Source: Actinomadura harenae (GTDB lineage: Bacteria > Actinomycetota > Actinomycetes > Streptosporangiales > Streptosporangiaceae). Taken from it: a stretch of DNA of 64,000 bases. The position numbers and the translations under genes were made by a program. The stretch covers positions 1 through 64,000 of the forward strand of contig NZ_RFFG01000012.1 of the NCBI RefSeq assembly GCF_003696215.1. The letters are read 5' to 3'. Below, piece after piece: positions 26,828 to 35,877 of this stretch (the stretch's first letter is position 1; each line of letters opens with the position of its first letter). Below the pieces are notes generated by a model, which saw only the letters and a program-made list of their open reading frames with translations, ran no database searches and was not told the origin of the DNA.

Positions 26828-28603
26828 TCAGGAGCGGCGGCGGGCGGCCCAGTCGCGGATCTTCTCGATGCGCTTGCGCACGTCGTCGCCGGACGCCTGC
26901 GCGAGGACGGGCCCGCCGCACGTCCGCCGCAGCTCGGAGTGGATCACGCCGTGCGGCTGGCCGGTGCGGTGGCTCCAGGCGCCGACCAGGCCGTTCAGCT
27001 CCTTGCGGAGGGCGTGCAGGTCCTCCGCGGCGGTGCGGTCGGCGCGCGGGTCGCCGGTCTTGCGGCTCCGCTCGTTCTTGATCTGGTCGGCCTGCCGCTT
27101 GCGCAGCAGCTGCGTGACCTGCTCCGGCTCGAGCAGCCCGGGGATGCCGAGGAACTCCTCCTCCTCGGCGGAGCCGGGCAGCGCCTGCATGCCGAACTCG
27201 CCGCCGTCGTACAGGACGCGGTCGAACGTCGCGGACGCCTCGACCGTCTCGAACGCCAGCTCGTCGCCCACGACGTCCGGGGTGTTGCGCTCGCGGTTGG
27301 CCTCGGCGAGCAGCTCGTCGTCCAGGCCGTCCTCGCGGACGGGACGGTCGAGGACGTGGTCGCGCTCGGTCTCCATCTCGGCCGCGTGCCCCATGAGCGT
27401 CGGCACCGACGGCAGGAACACCGACGCGGTCTCGCCGCGCTTGCGGGCCCGGACGAAACGCCCGATGGCCTGCGCGAAGAACAGCGGCGTGCTGGTCGAG
27501 GTCGCGTACACGCCGACGGCCAGGCGCGGGATGTCGACGCCCTCGGACACCATGCGGACGGCGACCATCCAGCGGTCCTCGGTGTCGGCGAACGCCTTGA
27601 TCTTCTTGGACGCGGTCGGGTCGTCCGACAGGACGATCGTCGCGCCCTGCCCGGACACCTCGCGCAGCGTCTTGGCGTACGCGCGCGCCGACTCGTGGTC
27701 GGTCGCGATGACCAGGCCGCCCGCGTCCGGGATGGCGCGGCGCAGCTCGGTCAGCCGCTTGTCCGCGGACGCCAGGACGTGCTTCATCCAGTCGCCCTTG
27801 GGGTCGAGCGCCGCGCGCCACGCCTGGGACATCTGGTCCTGCGTGAGGGGCTCGCCGAGCTTGGCGGCCAGCTCGTCGCCCGCGCGGGTGCGCCAGCGCA
27901 TCTCGCCCGAGTACGCCAGGAAGATCACCGGCCGGACGACGCCGTCGGCGAGCGCCGGGCCGTAGCCGTAGGTGTAGTCGGCGCGGCTGCGGCGGATGCC
28001 GTCCGGCCCCTCCTCGTACTGGACGAAGGGGATCGGGTTGATGTCGGTGCGGAACGGCGTGCCGGACAGGCTCAGCCGCCGCGTCGCGGGCTCGAACGAC
28101 TCGCGCACCGCGTCGCCCCAGGACAGGCCGTCGCCCGCGTGGTGCACCTCGTCGAAGATGACCAGGGTCTTCTTCATCTCGGTGCGGTTGCGGTGCAGCG
28201 CGGGGCGCGCGGCGACGGTCGCGTAGGTCACGGCGATGCCGTGGAACTCGCGGCCGACCGCGCCCTGCCCGTTCTGGAACTCGGGGTCGATCTTGATGCC
28301 GACGCGGGCGGCGGACTCGGCCCACTGCCGCTTCAGGTGCTCGGTCGGGCAGATGACGGTGATGGCCTGGACGAGACGGCGGTCCAGCAGCTCGCGGGCG
28401 AGGCGCAGCGCGAAGGTGGTCTTGCCCGCGCCCGGGGTCGCGACGGTCAGGAAGTCGCGCGGACCGGGCTGCGTGCCGTCCGTCCCGAAGTAGACCTCGA
28501 GGGCCTGCTGCTGCCAGGCGCGAAGGGACGACGCGGTCCCCCACGCGGCCCGTTCGGGGAACGCTGGGGGCATGCTCGATGCGGCGAAGGTGCTCACGGT
28601 CAT
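26828..28603 (-). CDS. superfamily 2 DEAD/DEAH-box helicase
   Basis: 591-residue ATP-dependent helicase. Motif I TPGAGKTTFALRLA, motif II (DEAH-like) IFDEVHHAGDG, motif III LSGTPFR, helicase C motifs VRMVSEGVDIPRLAVG and QAIGRFVRARKRGE. The C-terminal 180 residues are charged and family-specific. Probable nucleic-acid remodelling or repair. It begins 6 bases after the M43 protease stop, with no strong ribosome binding site of its own. Confidence 0.85.
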   Translation of the reverse strand: MTVSTFAASSMPPAFPERAAWGTASSLRAWQQQALEVYFGTDGTQPGPRDFLTVATPGAGKTTFALRLARELLDRRLVQAITVICPTEHLKRQWAESAARVGIKIDPEFQNGQGAVGREFHGIAVTYATVAARPALHRNRTEMKKTLVIFDEVHHAGDGLSWGDAVRESFEPATRRLSLSGTPFRTDINPIPFVQYEEGPDGIRRSRADYTYGYGPALADGVVRPVIFLAYSGEMRWRTRAGDELAAKLGEPLTQDQMSQAWRAALDPKGDWMKHVLASADKRLTELRRAIPDAGGLVIATDHESARAYAKTLREVSGQGATIVLSDDPTASKKIKAFADTEDRWMVAVRMVSEGVDIPRLAVGVYATSTSTPLFFAQAIGRFVRARKRGETASVFLPSVPTLMGHAAEMETERDHVLDRPVREDGLDDELLAEANRERNTPDVVGDELAFETVEASATFDRVLYDGGEFGMQALPGSAEEEEFLGIPGLLEPEQVTQLLRKRQADQIKNERSRKTGDPRADRTAAEDLHALRKELNGLVGAWSHRTGQPHGVIHSELRRTCGGPVLAQASGDDVRKRIEKIRDWAARRRS

Positions 28604-28609
28604 CGAAGG

Positions 28610-29710
28610 CTACCGATCCCGACCGACAGATCGCGCCGCATGTCCCCTGCGGGCCCCCGCCCGGCCCGCCCGGTAGACCGCCCAGACGGCCCGCACACGT
28701 TGCCCCTGACCTGCGGTGAACTCGCGCATGCAGTCGTCCCAGGCGTAGTCCATGAAGTTGTGGATCGGATCGTCTCCCGGTTGCGGACAGGTGTCCTTCC
28801 TCATAGGACAGGCCTCGGCCGCGGACGCCTCGTACGGGGTGTCGTCGACCGAGTCCCCGGGCGGCCGGCAGCCGTTCTCGAACGTGTGGTAGAGCCCCAG
28901 CCAGTGCCCGATCTCGTGGACGGCCGTGAACCCCCGGTCGTAGTGCCGGAACCGGCCGCCCGGGACGGCCCGGTAGTCGATCACCACGCCGTCCAGCACC
29001 GGCTTGGCCCGGTACGCCTCCGGGAACGTCGAGAAGCCGAGCACGTCCGAGCCGACGGCGGCCGTGTACAGGTTCAGCGTGCCGGGCCCGCCGCGGCGCA
29101 GGGCGCGCTTGAACCGCTGCTCGAACCGCTTCGGGTCACGGAACCAGTCCGGACGCCGCGTCCGGTCGATTCCGGTCAGCCGGAAGCCGATCATCGTGTC
29201 GACGCCTCCGAAGCGTCCGCCGTAGGCGTCGTTGAGCGCGGCCAGCTGCCGCCGGACCTCCGCGTCGGACAGGGCCCCCTCGGCGCCGTCCGTGAGCACG
29301 TGGACCCGCACCGGCACGTTCAGCGCCCCCGCCCGCCGAGCCGCCCTGTCGACCGCTTCACTGTCGACGGCCGCCCTGTCGACCGCCGCCCTGTCGACCG
29401 CCGCGATGTCGGGCGTCCCGAACCGCGCGACCATCCGGCGCCGCAGATCCGCCTCCAGGGCGTCGAACCGGGCCCGTCCCAGCGTCTGGCCGTCCGAGCC
29501 TCGTCCCGCCCGCGCGGCCCCCGCCTCCGCGCCGGACGCGGGCCTCCGGCGACCGCAGGCGGCATGGACGGCGGCGACCGCGCGCGCCACCCCGGGCGCG
29601 CCCGGGCGGGACGCGGCGGCCACAACCGGACGGACGTCACCATCCGCGCTCGCCGCCATACCGAACGTGACCGACACGGCGCACAGCGACAGCGCGAAAC
29701 CCCGCCTCAT
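28610..29710 (-). CDS. secreted zinc metalloprotease, M43/pappalysin-like
   Basis: 366 residues with a signal peptide (FALSLCAVSVTFGMAASA). Zinc-binding motif HEIGHWLGLYH with the third ligand in the extended metzincin pattern, and Met-turn FMDY after it. Cysteines around the active site suggest disulfides outside the cell. The N-terminal third holds a repeated AAVDR segment encoded by a 15-bp tandem repeat. Substrate unknown. Confidence 0.85.
   Translation of the reverse strand: MRRGFALSLCAVSVTFGMAASADGDVRPVVAAASRPGAPGVARAVAAVHAACGRRRPASGAEAGAARAGRGSDGQTLGRARFDALEADLRRRMVARFGTPDIAAVDRAAVDRAAVDSEAVDRAARRAGALNVPVRVHVLTDGAEGALSDAEVRRQLAALNDAYGGRFGGVDTMIGFRLTGIDRTRRPDWFRDPKRFEQRFKRALRRGGPGTLNLYTAAVGSDVLGFSTFPEAYRAKPVLDGVVIDYRAVPGGRFRHYDRGFTAVHEIGHWLGLYHTFENGCRPPGDSVDDTPYEASAAEACPMRKDTCPQPGDDPIHNFMDYAWDDCMREFTAGQGQRVRAVWAVYRAGRAGARRGHAARSVGRDR
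29341..29400. repeat. 15-bp tandem repeat inside the M43 protease gene
   Basis: Four in-frame 15-bp units, three exact (CCGCCCTGTCGACCG) and one diverged, encoding a run of AVDRA-like pentapeptides in the propeptide region. In-frame copy-number change would leave the catalytic domain intact. Confidence 0.8.
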
Positions 29711-29816
29711 GAGTCATTCCCCCGAACAGACCCGTACCGGAAAACGTCGTGATCCCCCGGCCGATCGTCGCACGACCGGCCGGGGGATCACGCCGAAGAA
29801 CGCGCGCGGAACCCGG

Positions 29817-30071
29817 CTACTTGTCGCCGTCCTTGCCGCCGCCGGGCTTCATCGACTCGTAGATCTCCTTGCACTCCGGGCAGACCGGGTACTTCTTCGG
29901 GTCGCGGTTCGGCACCCAGATCTTGCCGCACAGCGCGACCACCGGCGTGCCGGTGACGGCACTCTCGGTGATCTTGGCCTTCTTGACGTAGTGGGAGAAC
30001 CGCTCGTGGTCGCCGTCACCGGTCGACAGGTCCGGCCGAACGTCGCTCTCGGGAAGGATCTTCGTGCTCAC
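29817..30071 (-). CDS. DUF3039 protein
   Basis: 84 residues, small and acidic-basic mixed, with ERFSHYVKK and a zinc-ribbon-like ALCGK...YPVCPECKE pattern. Widely conserved in Actinobacteria; function unknown. GTG 30071 gives the usual VSTKILPE start. Seventeen bases after the YqgE stop, so probably one operon. Confidence 0.85.
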   Translation of the reverse strand: MSTKILPESDVRPDLSTGDGDHERFSHYVKKAKITESAVTGTPVVALCGKIWVPNRDPKKYPVCPECKEIYESMKPGGGKDGDK

Positions 30072-30088
30072 GTCATTCACCTTAGCCG

Positions 30089-30664
30089 TCAGTTCAGGGT
30101 GGGGTCGTCGGGAAAGGTCGACACGAACGCCAGGTCTCCGGCCTGGCGGCGCAGGACCTGCTGCCAGAGGCGTTCGGGCTCGGCGGCGAACACGTCGCCG
30201 GCCTCGGCGGTGACCAGATACCAGGCGCCGTCCTCGATCTCGCCGACCAACTGGCCCGCGCCCCAGCCCGCGTACCCCGCGAACACGCGGAGCTGGAGCA
30301 GTTCGGGCGCGAGCAGCGCGGGCGGGGCGTCGAGATCGACGAGGCCGACTCTGGCCACCGCGGGCTCGCCGTCGAGCGCCCGCCAGCCGAGCGGCTCGTC
30401 CTCGCCCGGCAGCCGGGCCAGGGCCAGCGCGTTGTCCAGGGCGACCGGGCCGCCCTGGAACACCACCGACGGGCCGGTGACCAGCTCGGCCCACGGCGGC
30501 AGCACGCGGTCGACCGGCACCTCGGTCGGCCTGTTGAGGACGACGCCGAGCGTCCCGCCGTCGCCGTCGTGCTCGACGACCAGCACGACCGTGCGCCGGA
30601 AGTTGGGGTCGTCGAGCTGGGGGGTCGCCACCAGCAGGGTCCCCACCGTGATGCCGTCGTCCAT
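30089..30664 (-). CDS. YqgE/AlgH family protein
   Basis: 191 residues of the UPF0301 family: GTLLVATPQLDDPNFRRTVV at the N-terminus, GVVLNRPTEVPV, VFQGGPV and RVFAGYAGWGAGQLVGEI. Function not established. ATG 30664 is at the conserved N-terminus. Confidence 0.9.
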   Translation of the reverse strand: MDDGITVGTLLVATPQLDDPNFRRTVVLVVEHDGDGGTLGVVLNRPTEVPVDRVLPPWAELVTGPSVVFQGGPVALDNALALARLPGEDEPLGWRALDGEPAVARVGLVDLDAPPALLAPELLQLRVFAGYAGWGAGQLVGEIEDGAWYLVTAEAGDVFAAEPERLWQQVLRRQAGDLAFVSTFPDDPTLN

Positions 30665-30837
30665 TGCACCATCATGCGTCGCCGCGCGCCCCGGCGGCAC
30701 ATCCCCCCACCGGTTGCCCTGTTACAGGGGCCCCGCCGGGGGGATATGAAGAAAAATGGGTCAGCGTTTAAGCATGCTCTAGATTTACGGCCGTGCGCGG
30801 GGCGCGGTCCCGTCGGGTCGCTGGGCCGGAGGTCACG

Positions 30838-31542
30838 ATGCAGTTGCCGCGGGTCGTCATCGCCGCCGTCTTCTTCGTCATAGGGGCGCTGATCGCCGTC
30901 CCGGCGCTGATGAAGTGGAGTTCGGGCGGAGCCCACACCACGAACGAACCCGTCGCCAACTCGAGCTCGGTGCCGTCGACGTCGCCGTCCGGCGGCGGGA
31001 CGGGCACCCCGACGAAGAAGGGGAAGGCGTCACCGACGCACAGCCCCACGCACGGGGCGACGCCGACGCACAAGCCGACCTCCACGCCGTCCCAGGGCGG
31101 CGCGCAGCCGCTCGCGGTCACGTTCGGCTCGGTGGACTGCCCCGGCCGGACGGTCGACGTGACCGTCCGGAACGAGAGCTCGCAGGAGCAGGGCTACTCG
31201 GTCGAGCGGGACGACAACTCCACCCCGGTCACCGCGAAGATCGCCGCGGGCGCGACCCGGACCAGCTCGCTCCGCCTCCAGCAGGGACGGCGGACGCTCG
31301 TCGTGGTGAACGACTCCGCGCACCGGCTGGTCAAGGAGAAGGCGATCAAGGCGAACTGCGCGGTCGCGGCGCCCGGCAGGAAGCCGACCAGGCTCCCGCA
31401 CACCGGCGCCGACTCGGCCATGATCTGGGCGCGGGTCGCGACGGGCGCGGGCGCCCTGCTGACCGGCGCGATCATCCTCTGGTACGGCGGCATCTGGCCG
31501 CGCCGCCGCGACCCGATGTTCGGCAACAAGACCGCCAAGTAG
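30838..31542 (+). CDS. LPHTG-anchored surface protein
   Basis: 234 residues: an N-terminal membrane segment/signal (VVIAAVFFVIGALIAVPAL), a Ser/Thr/Pro/Lys-rich spacer with THSPTHGATPTHKPTS, a compact beta-rich domain, and a C-terminal sorting signal LPHTG plus membrane helix plus RRR. Predicted to be attached to peptidoglycan by a sortase; none is in the window. GGAGGT precedes ATG 30838, and an AT-rich stretch at 30740-30790 likely holds the promoter. Confidence 0.75.
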   Translation: MQLPRVVIAAVFFVIGALIAVPALMKWSSGGAHTTNEPVANSSSVPSTSPSGGGTGTPTKKGKASPTHSPTHGATPTHKPTSTPSQGGAQPLAVTFGSVDCPGRTVDVTVRNESSQEQGYSVERDDNSTPVTAKIAAGATRTSSLRLQQGRRTLVVVNDSAHRLVKEKAIKANCAVAAPGRKPTRLPHTGADSAMIWARVATGAGALLTGAIILWYGGIWPRRRDPMFGNKTAK

Positions 31543-31558
31543 GACGCCGAGAAGAACG

Positions 31559-31592
31559 GAACGGCCCGGGGCGGCGACGCCCCGGGCCGTTC
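31559..31592. terminator. strong bidirectional terminator hairpin
   Basis: Perfect 15-bp stem (31559-31573 with 31578-31592) with a GCGA tetraloop, between convergent genes. Confidence 0.85.
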
Positions 31593-31637
31593 TCCGTGCC
31601 GTGGATGCGCTGTTGCTGATCCGACGTGGCGGAAGGG

Positions 31638-33041
31638 TCAGGCCTCCGTGCGCGGACGGCCCCCCGCGGCCTCGCGGACGGCGCCCGCGACCCGTCCCGC
31701 GACCTCCGGGTGGAACACGCTCGGGACGATGTAGTTCGGGCCCAGCTCGCCCGGCGTGACGACCTCGGCGAGCGCCTGGGCCGCGGCGAGCAGCATGCCC
31801 TGCGTGACGCCGGCGGCCTGCGCGTCCAGCAGCCCGCGGAACACGCCGGGGAACGCGAGCACGTTGTTGATCTGGTTCGGGTAGTCGCTGCGGCCGGTGG
31901 CGACGACGGCGGCGTGCTCGCGCGCCTCGTCCGGCGACACCTCGGGCTCGGGGTTGGCCAGCGCGAACACGATCGCGTCGTCGTTCATCGTCGCGATGTC
32001 GTCCCCGGTCAGGATGCCCGGCGCGGACACCCCGACGAACACGTCCGCGCCCGCGACCGCGCCCTTCAGGTCACCGTCGTAGCCCTCGGCGTTGGTGTGC
32101 TCGGCGATCCAGCGGAGCGAGTCGTCCAGGTCGGTGCGGCCCAGGTGGACGGCGCCGTAGTAGTCGCAGACGACCACGTTCTTGGCCCCGGCGTGCAGCA
32201 GCAGCTTCAGGATCGCGGTGCCCGCCGCGCCCGCGCCGGACATCGCGATGCGGACGGACCCGATGTCCTTGCCGACCACGCGCAGCGCGTTGGTGAGCGC
32301 CGCGAGGACGCAGATCGCGGTGCCGTGCTGGTCGTCATGGAAGACCGGGATGTCCAGCAGCTCGCGCAGCCGGGCCTCGACCTCGAAGCAGCGCGGCGCG
32401 GAGATGTCCTCCAGGTTGATGCCGCCGAACGCGGGCGCGAGGATCTGGACCGTCCGGACGATCTCGTCGGTGTCCTGCGTGTCGAGGCAGATCGGCCAGG
32501 CGTCGATCCCGGCGAACCGCTTGAACAGGGCCGCCTTGCCCTCCATGACCGGCAGCGCGGCCTCCGGGCCGATGTTGCCGAGGCCGAGCACCGCCGAGCC
32601 GTCGGTGACGACCGCGACGCTGTTGCGCTTGATCGTCAGCCGCCGGACGTCCTCGGGGTTGCGGGCGATCGCGAGCGAGACCCGCGCGACGCCCGGCGTG
32701 TACGCCATGGACAGCTCGTCGCGGGTGCGCAGCGGCACCTTCGACTGCATCTCGATCTTGCCGCCGAGGTGCATGAGGAAGGTCCGGTCCGAGACCTTGT
32801 GGATCTTGATGTCGTCGATCGTCTCCAGCGCGGCGGAGATCGCCTCGGCGTGCTCGGTGTCGCGGGTGGCGATGGTGACGTCGATGCGCAGCGTCTCGTG
32901 CCCGGCGGTGTTCACGTCGAGGGCGGTCACGATGCCCCCGGCGTTCTCTACGACGTGGGTGATCTGGCTGACGGCCTTGCCGCCGGCCGGGACCTCCAGC
33001 CGGACGGTGATGGAGTACGACACGCTGGGCACGCTGGCCAC
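31638..33041 (-). CDS. NAD-dependent malic enzyme with N-terminal ACT domain
   Basis: 467 residues; oxidative decarboxylation of malate to pyruvate. An ACT-type regulatory domain fills the first 80 residues (SITVRLEVPAGGKAVSQITH). The catalytic part has YTPGVARVSLAI, the metal site FHDDQHGTAICVLAAL and the NAD site SGAGAAGTAILKLL. The ACT domain suggests allosteric control by a small ligand. GTG 33041 with GGGAG upstream. Confidence 0.93.
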   Translation of the reverse strand: MASVPSVSYSITVRLEVPAGGKAVSQITHVVENAGGIVTALDVNTAGHETLRIDVTIATRDTEHAEAISAALETIDDIKIHKVSDRTFLMHLGGKIEMQSKVPLRTRDELSMAYTPGVARVSLAIARNPEDVRRLTIKRNSVAVVTDGSAVLGLGNIGPEAALPVMEGKAALFKRFAGIDAWPICLDTQDTDEIVRTVQILAPAFGGINLEDISAPRCFEVEARLRELLDIPVFHDDQHGTAICVLAALTNALRVVGKDIGSVRIAMSGAGAAGTAILKLLLHAGAKNVVVCDYYGAVHLGRTDLDDSLRWIAEHTNAEGYDGDLKGAVAGADVFVGVSAPGILTGDDIATMNDDAIVFALANPEPEVSPDEAREHAAVVATGRSDYPNQINNVLAFPGVFRGLLDAQAAGVTQGMLLAAAQALAEVVTPGELGPNYIVPSVFHPEVAGRVAGAVREAAGGRPRTEA

Positions 33042-33402
33042 GACACTGCTCCCTGTCTACCGGCTACGTCTCACCGGCTCCGTTCGTCGACCCGCCCGGA
33101 GACCGGGGACCGGGTTCCGGGGCGGCGTGAGCGCGCTACTCCGAGGGCGTCCTTGAGAGGGCGTCGCATGGGGCGGGCGGGGCGCGGTCACCGCCAACGA
33201 GGATACGCGCTCACCACGCCGTCCCCGATCAGAAGGACACTTTATGCTTGCGCGGTTAAAAAAGCGCGTTCTGCAACAAGCCGCACTAGTGCGTTCCGCC
33301 ACAGCGCGCGCTAGTGGGTGAGGGCCCCGGAAGGGCCGGGGACGCCGCAGGGCGCGTCCCCGCGGTGGAGGAACGCGCCCTGCGGCAAGCCGTCGGACGG
33401 GT
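33042..33402. other. intergenic region upstream of the malic enzyme
   Basis: No gene seen. An AT-rich stretch at about 33236-33265 (minus strand: a T-run, then CATAAA) may be the malic-enzyme promoter, and GCACTAGTGC near 33286 is a palindrome. The right part holds the terminator of the thioredoxin-like gene. Confidence 0.4.
33344..33386 (-). terminator. terminator of the thioredoxin-TPR gene
   Basis: Perfect 14-bp stem (33344-33357 with 33373-33386), 15-base loop, 17 bases after the stop. Confidence 0.65.
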
Positions 33403-34365
33403 CTAGAAGAGGGCGCTCTGGAGGGAGCGGCGGCCCTTGGCGACGCGCGGGTCGTCCTGCGGGAGCACCTCGAACAGCGTGAGCAGGTGCTTGCGGACGG
33501 CGTCACGGTCATCGCCCGCGGTGCGGCGGACGGCGGAGACGAGACGAGCGAACGCGGCCTCGACCTGGCCGGACACCATCTCGACGTCGGCGGCGTCGAT
33601 CTGCGCCTGGGCGTCGCCGGGCTTGGCCTCGGCGTCCTGCAGCGCGCGCTGCGCGTCCAGCTCCTGGACGCGCCCGCTGAGGTCGACGAGCGCGATGCCG
33701 CGCCTGGCCTCGTCGTCCCGGGGGTCGCGGGCGAGGATGTCCTGGAACGCGGCGCGCGCGGCGTCCAGATCACCGGCGCGCAGCGCGTCCTCGGCGGCGT
33801 CGTAGGTCGTGTCGGCGGACGGCAGGTCGGACGCGGGGGCCTCACCGGCCGGGATCTCCGGGATCAGGCCCTCCTTGACCAGCGCCTCGAAGAGCTGGTC
33901 GATGGCCTGGCGCACCTGGGCCTCGGGGGCCGCGCCGTTCAGGAACGGCAGCAGCTGCCCCTGGACGACCGCCGCGACGAACGGGATGCCGCGCACGCCC
34001 ATCTGCTGCATGTACGCGCCGAGCTGCGGGTTCGCGTCGATGTCGACCTTGGCGAGGACCCAGCGGCCCGCTGCCTCCTCCGCCAGCTTCTCCAGGATCG
34101 GGCCGAGCTGCTTGCAGGGCCCGCACCATTCCGCCCAGAAGTCCACGAGCACCGGGACGGCCTGCGACCGCTCCACGACCTCGGTGTTGAAGGTCTGGTC
34201 GGTGACGTCCACGACGAACGGGCCGCCCGCGGGCGCCCCGGCGGGCGCGGGCGCGCCGTCCCCGGTCTGGGCCGCGCGCGCCTGACGCTCCTGGCGCTGC
34301 TTCGAGGCCGCCTGGACGGCCCCCAGGTCGACGGCCCCGTACATCGAAAAGTCCCGAGAAGGCAT
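33403..34365 (-). CDS. thioredoxin-domain protein with TPR-like tail (YbbN/CnoX type)
   Basis: 320 residues. The thioredoxin domain has active site WAEWCGPCKQLG with both cysteines and cis-Pro in GIPFVAAV; the C-terminal half has helical TPR-like repeats (AEDALRAGDLDAARAAFQDI). Resembles E. coli CnoX/YbbN and Rv1324. Likely a redox-protective co-chaperone. ATG 34365 is chosen on a plausible AGGA site; ATG 34344 is possible. Confidence 0.85.
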   Translation of the reverse strand: MPSRDFSMYGAVDLGAVQAASKQRQERQARAAQTGDGAPAPAGAPAGGPFVVDVTDQTFNTEVVERSQAVPVLVDFWAEWCGPCKQLGPILEKLAEEAAGRWVLAKVDIDANPQLGAYMQQMGVRGIPFVAAVVQGQLLPFLNGAAPEAQVRQAIDQLFEALVKEGLIPEIPAGEAPASDLPSADTTYDAAEDALRAGDLDAARAAFQDILARDPRDDEARRGIALVDLSGRVQELDAQRALQDAEAKPGDAQAQIDAADVEMVSGQVEAAFARLVSAVRRTAGDDRDAVRKHLLTLFEVLPQDDPRVAKGRRSLQSALF

Positions 34366-34678
34366 ATGTACATCCTGCCGCATGAGAGCGCGTGTCGCAT
34401 GAGCAGCCGCAGGTGTCCTCTGGAGGCGAACTCGGACCGGCCTCCGCGCACGGGACATGCCGCGGGACCTGTAGCGCGTGTCACACCGTGCCCCATGTCG
34501 GCCCCATGTCGGCCGCGTGTCGGCCGCGTGGTCACGGGCCCGCCCTGCGGCCGGTCACCGGAACGCACGACGGGAGGTCGCGGACAATGGCGACCGGTCC
34601 GGAATTCGTGCGACACGGATCCTCCAACGACGCGAAAGGTAAAGAATCAGATCCCCGCAGCTCAATAGCAAAAGCGAG

Positions 34679-34707
34679 CTGACGCCGATCACCAAGACTG
34701 GTTATAG
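34679..34707 (+). promoter_or_regulatory. sigma-70-type promoter
   Basis: CTGACG, 17-base spacer, TTATAG. It lies in an AT-richer part of the 492-base gap 34366-34857 and faces the ABC ATPase gene; I see no gene in the rest of that gap. Confidence 0.5.
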
Positions 34708-34741
34708 TCGCCTGGTCGTGCACGGTTCGACGTCCACGAGA

Positions 34742-34776
34742 GTTTCATCAGCCGGCCTGCTCGGCCGTGATGAAAC
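34742..34776 (+). promoter_or_regulatory. 5' leader stem-loop before the ABC ATPase gene
   Basis: GTTTCATCA (34742-34750) pairs with TGATGAAAC (34768-34776), extended by an inner CGGCC/GGCCG stem. It lies between the predicted promoter and the ATG at 34858. It could be an attenuator, an RNA stability element or an operator. Confidence 0.5.
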
Positions 34777-34857
34777 GCACCGCCGAGCGACGGGGGTCGC
34801 GGGCGGGCCGGGGGCGGTCTCGGGCCGGGCTCGTGAACCAACGGGGGGATAACTGAA

Positions 34858-35877
34858 ATGGTCGCGGACGCATCCGCGATCGTGGCCCATGGGATGGGGG
34901 TCCGCCGCGGGGGGCGGTGGCTCCTCCGTCCGACGGCCCTCGGTATCGCCGAGGGCCTGATCGGTGTTGCCGGCCCGCCGGGTGCGGGCAAATCGACGCT
35001 GCTGGCCACGTTCGCGACGCTTCGCCGACCCAGTGTCGGCGAAATCGAAATCCTCGGTCACCGTACCGGGAAAACCTCAGATCTGCGCGCCGTGCGCGCG
35101 AGGATCGGCTATCTTCCGTCGGGCTTCTGGCGCGAGCCGAACATTTCGGCCGCGGAATTCGTGGGCTATGCGGCCTACTACCGGCGGGCACGGGAATCAG
35201 ACGCGCGCGGCATTCTGCGGCGCATGGACCTTTCGGATGTGGCGGACACCGAACTGTCCCTGCTGCCGCCCGACGTCCGGCTCCGGGTGGGCCTCGCCGC
35301 GACGTGCGTGCACCAACCCGACATCGTCCTGCTGGACGATCCGCTCGACGACCTGGTCGAGAGGGTCGCCGCGGACGGCGAGCGCGGGGAGTTCACGGCG
35401 TCCCTGCCGCGGCTGCTCGGACGGCTGGGCGCCTTCACACGGGGTGAGGACGACGGGCCGTCCGGGGCGGAGGACATGCCGGCGCAGGATTCGGAGCCGT
35501 TGGGTGGAACGGCTCATGCGCGCGCGTTGTCCGAGCTGGTGCCGGTGCTGCGTTCTCTCGCTCCGACCGTCCTGGTGACGGGGGCCTCGGCGAAGGCCCT
35601 CGCGGGCATCTGCGATCAGGTGCTCTCGCTCGCGCGCGGACGCCTCACGGTGGCCGCCGAGGCGAGCGGCGCCTCCCCACCCCGCGCGTACGCGCAAGCC
35701 GCCGTCCCCGCGCCCGCGCCGAGTGACACGAGCGTGCTCGACGCGCTCGTCCACCGGCGCCGCGAACCCGAGGCCCCGGACGCCGACAAGGCGGACGCGG
35801 GCCGCCGGAAGGACAAGACGGAGGGCATAGCGGCGTGGAGGAGGCTGGTGCCGTTGGGAAGCGCGGCCGGTGGCTGA
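34858..35877 (+). CDS. atypical ABC transporter ATP-binding protein
   Basis: 339 residues. Walker A GPPGAGKST is intact, but the rest is degenerate: the signature reads LSLLPPDVRLRVGLA instead of LSGGQ, and Walker B ends VLLDDPL with Asp in place of the catalytic Glu. A long low-homology C-terminal part follows. Possibly a slow or regulatory ATPase of an ABC-2-type exporter. It overlaps the start of the membrane protein by 8 bases, so they form one complex or operon. Confidence 0.7.
   Translation: MVADASAIVAHGMGVRRGGRWLLRPTALGIAEGLIGVAGPPGAGKSTLLATFATLRRPSVGEIEILGHRTGKTSDLRAVRARIGYLPSGFWREPNISAAEFVGYAAYYRRARESDARGILRRMDLSDVADTELSLLPPDVRLRVGLAATCVHQPDIVLLDDPLDDLVERVAADGERGEFTASLPRLLGRLGAFTRGEDDGPSGAEDMPAQDSEPLGGTAHARALSELVPVLRSLAPTVLVTGASAKALAGICDQVLSLARGRLTVAAEASGASPPRAYAQAAVPAPAPSDTSVLDALVHRRREPEAPDADKADAGRRKDKTEGIAAWRRLVPLGSAAGG

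Noticed and set aside
25977..28544. 855-codon minus-strand frame over gluconokinase and the helicase
   Set aside because: Arg/Pro/Gly-rich shadow translation; the real helicase frame has motifs I-VI.
26939..29752. 937-codon plus-strand open frame antisense to the helicase and protease
   Set aside because: No motif or ribosome binding site; the minus-strand genes have full catalytic motifs in the same interval.
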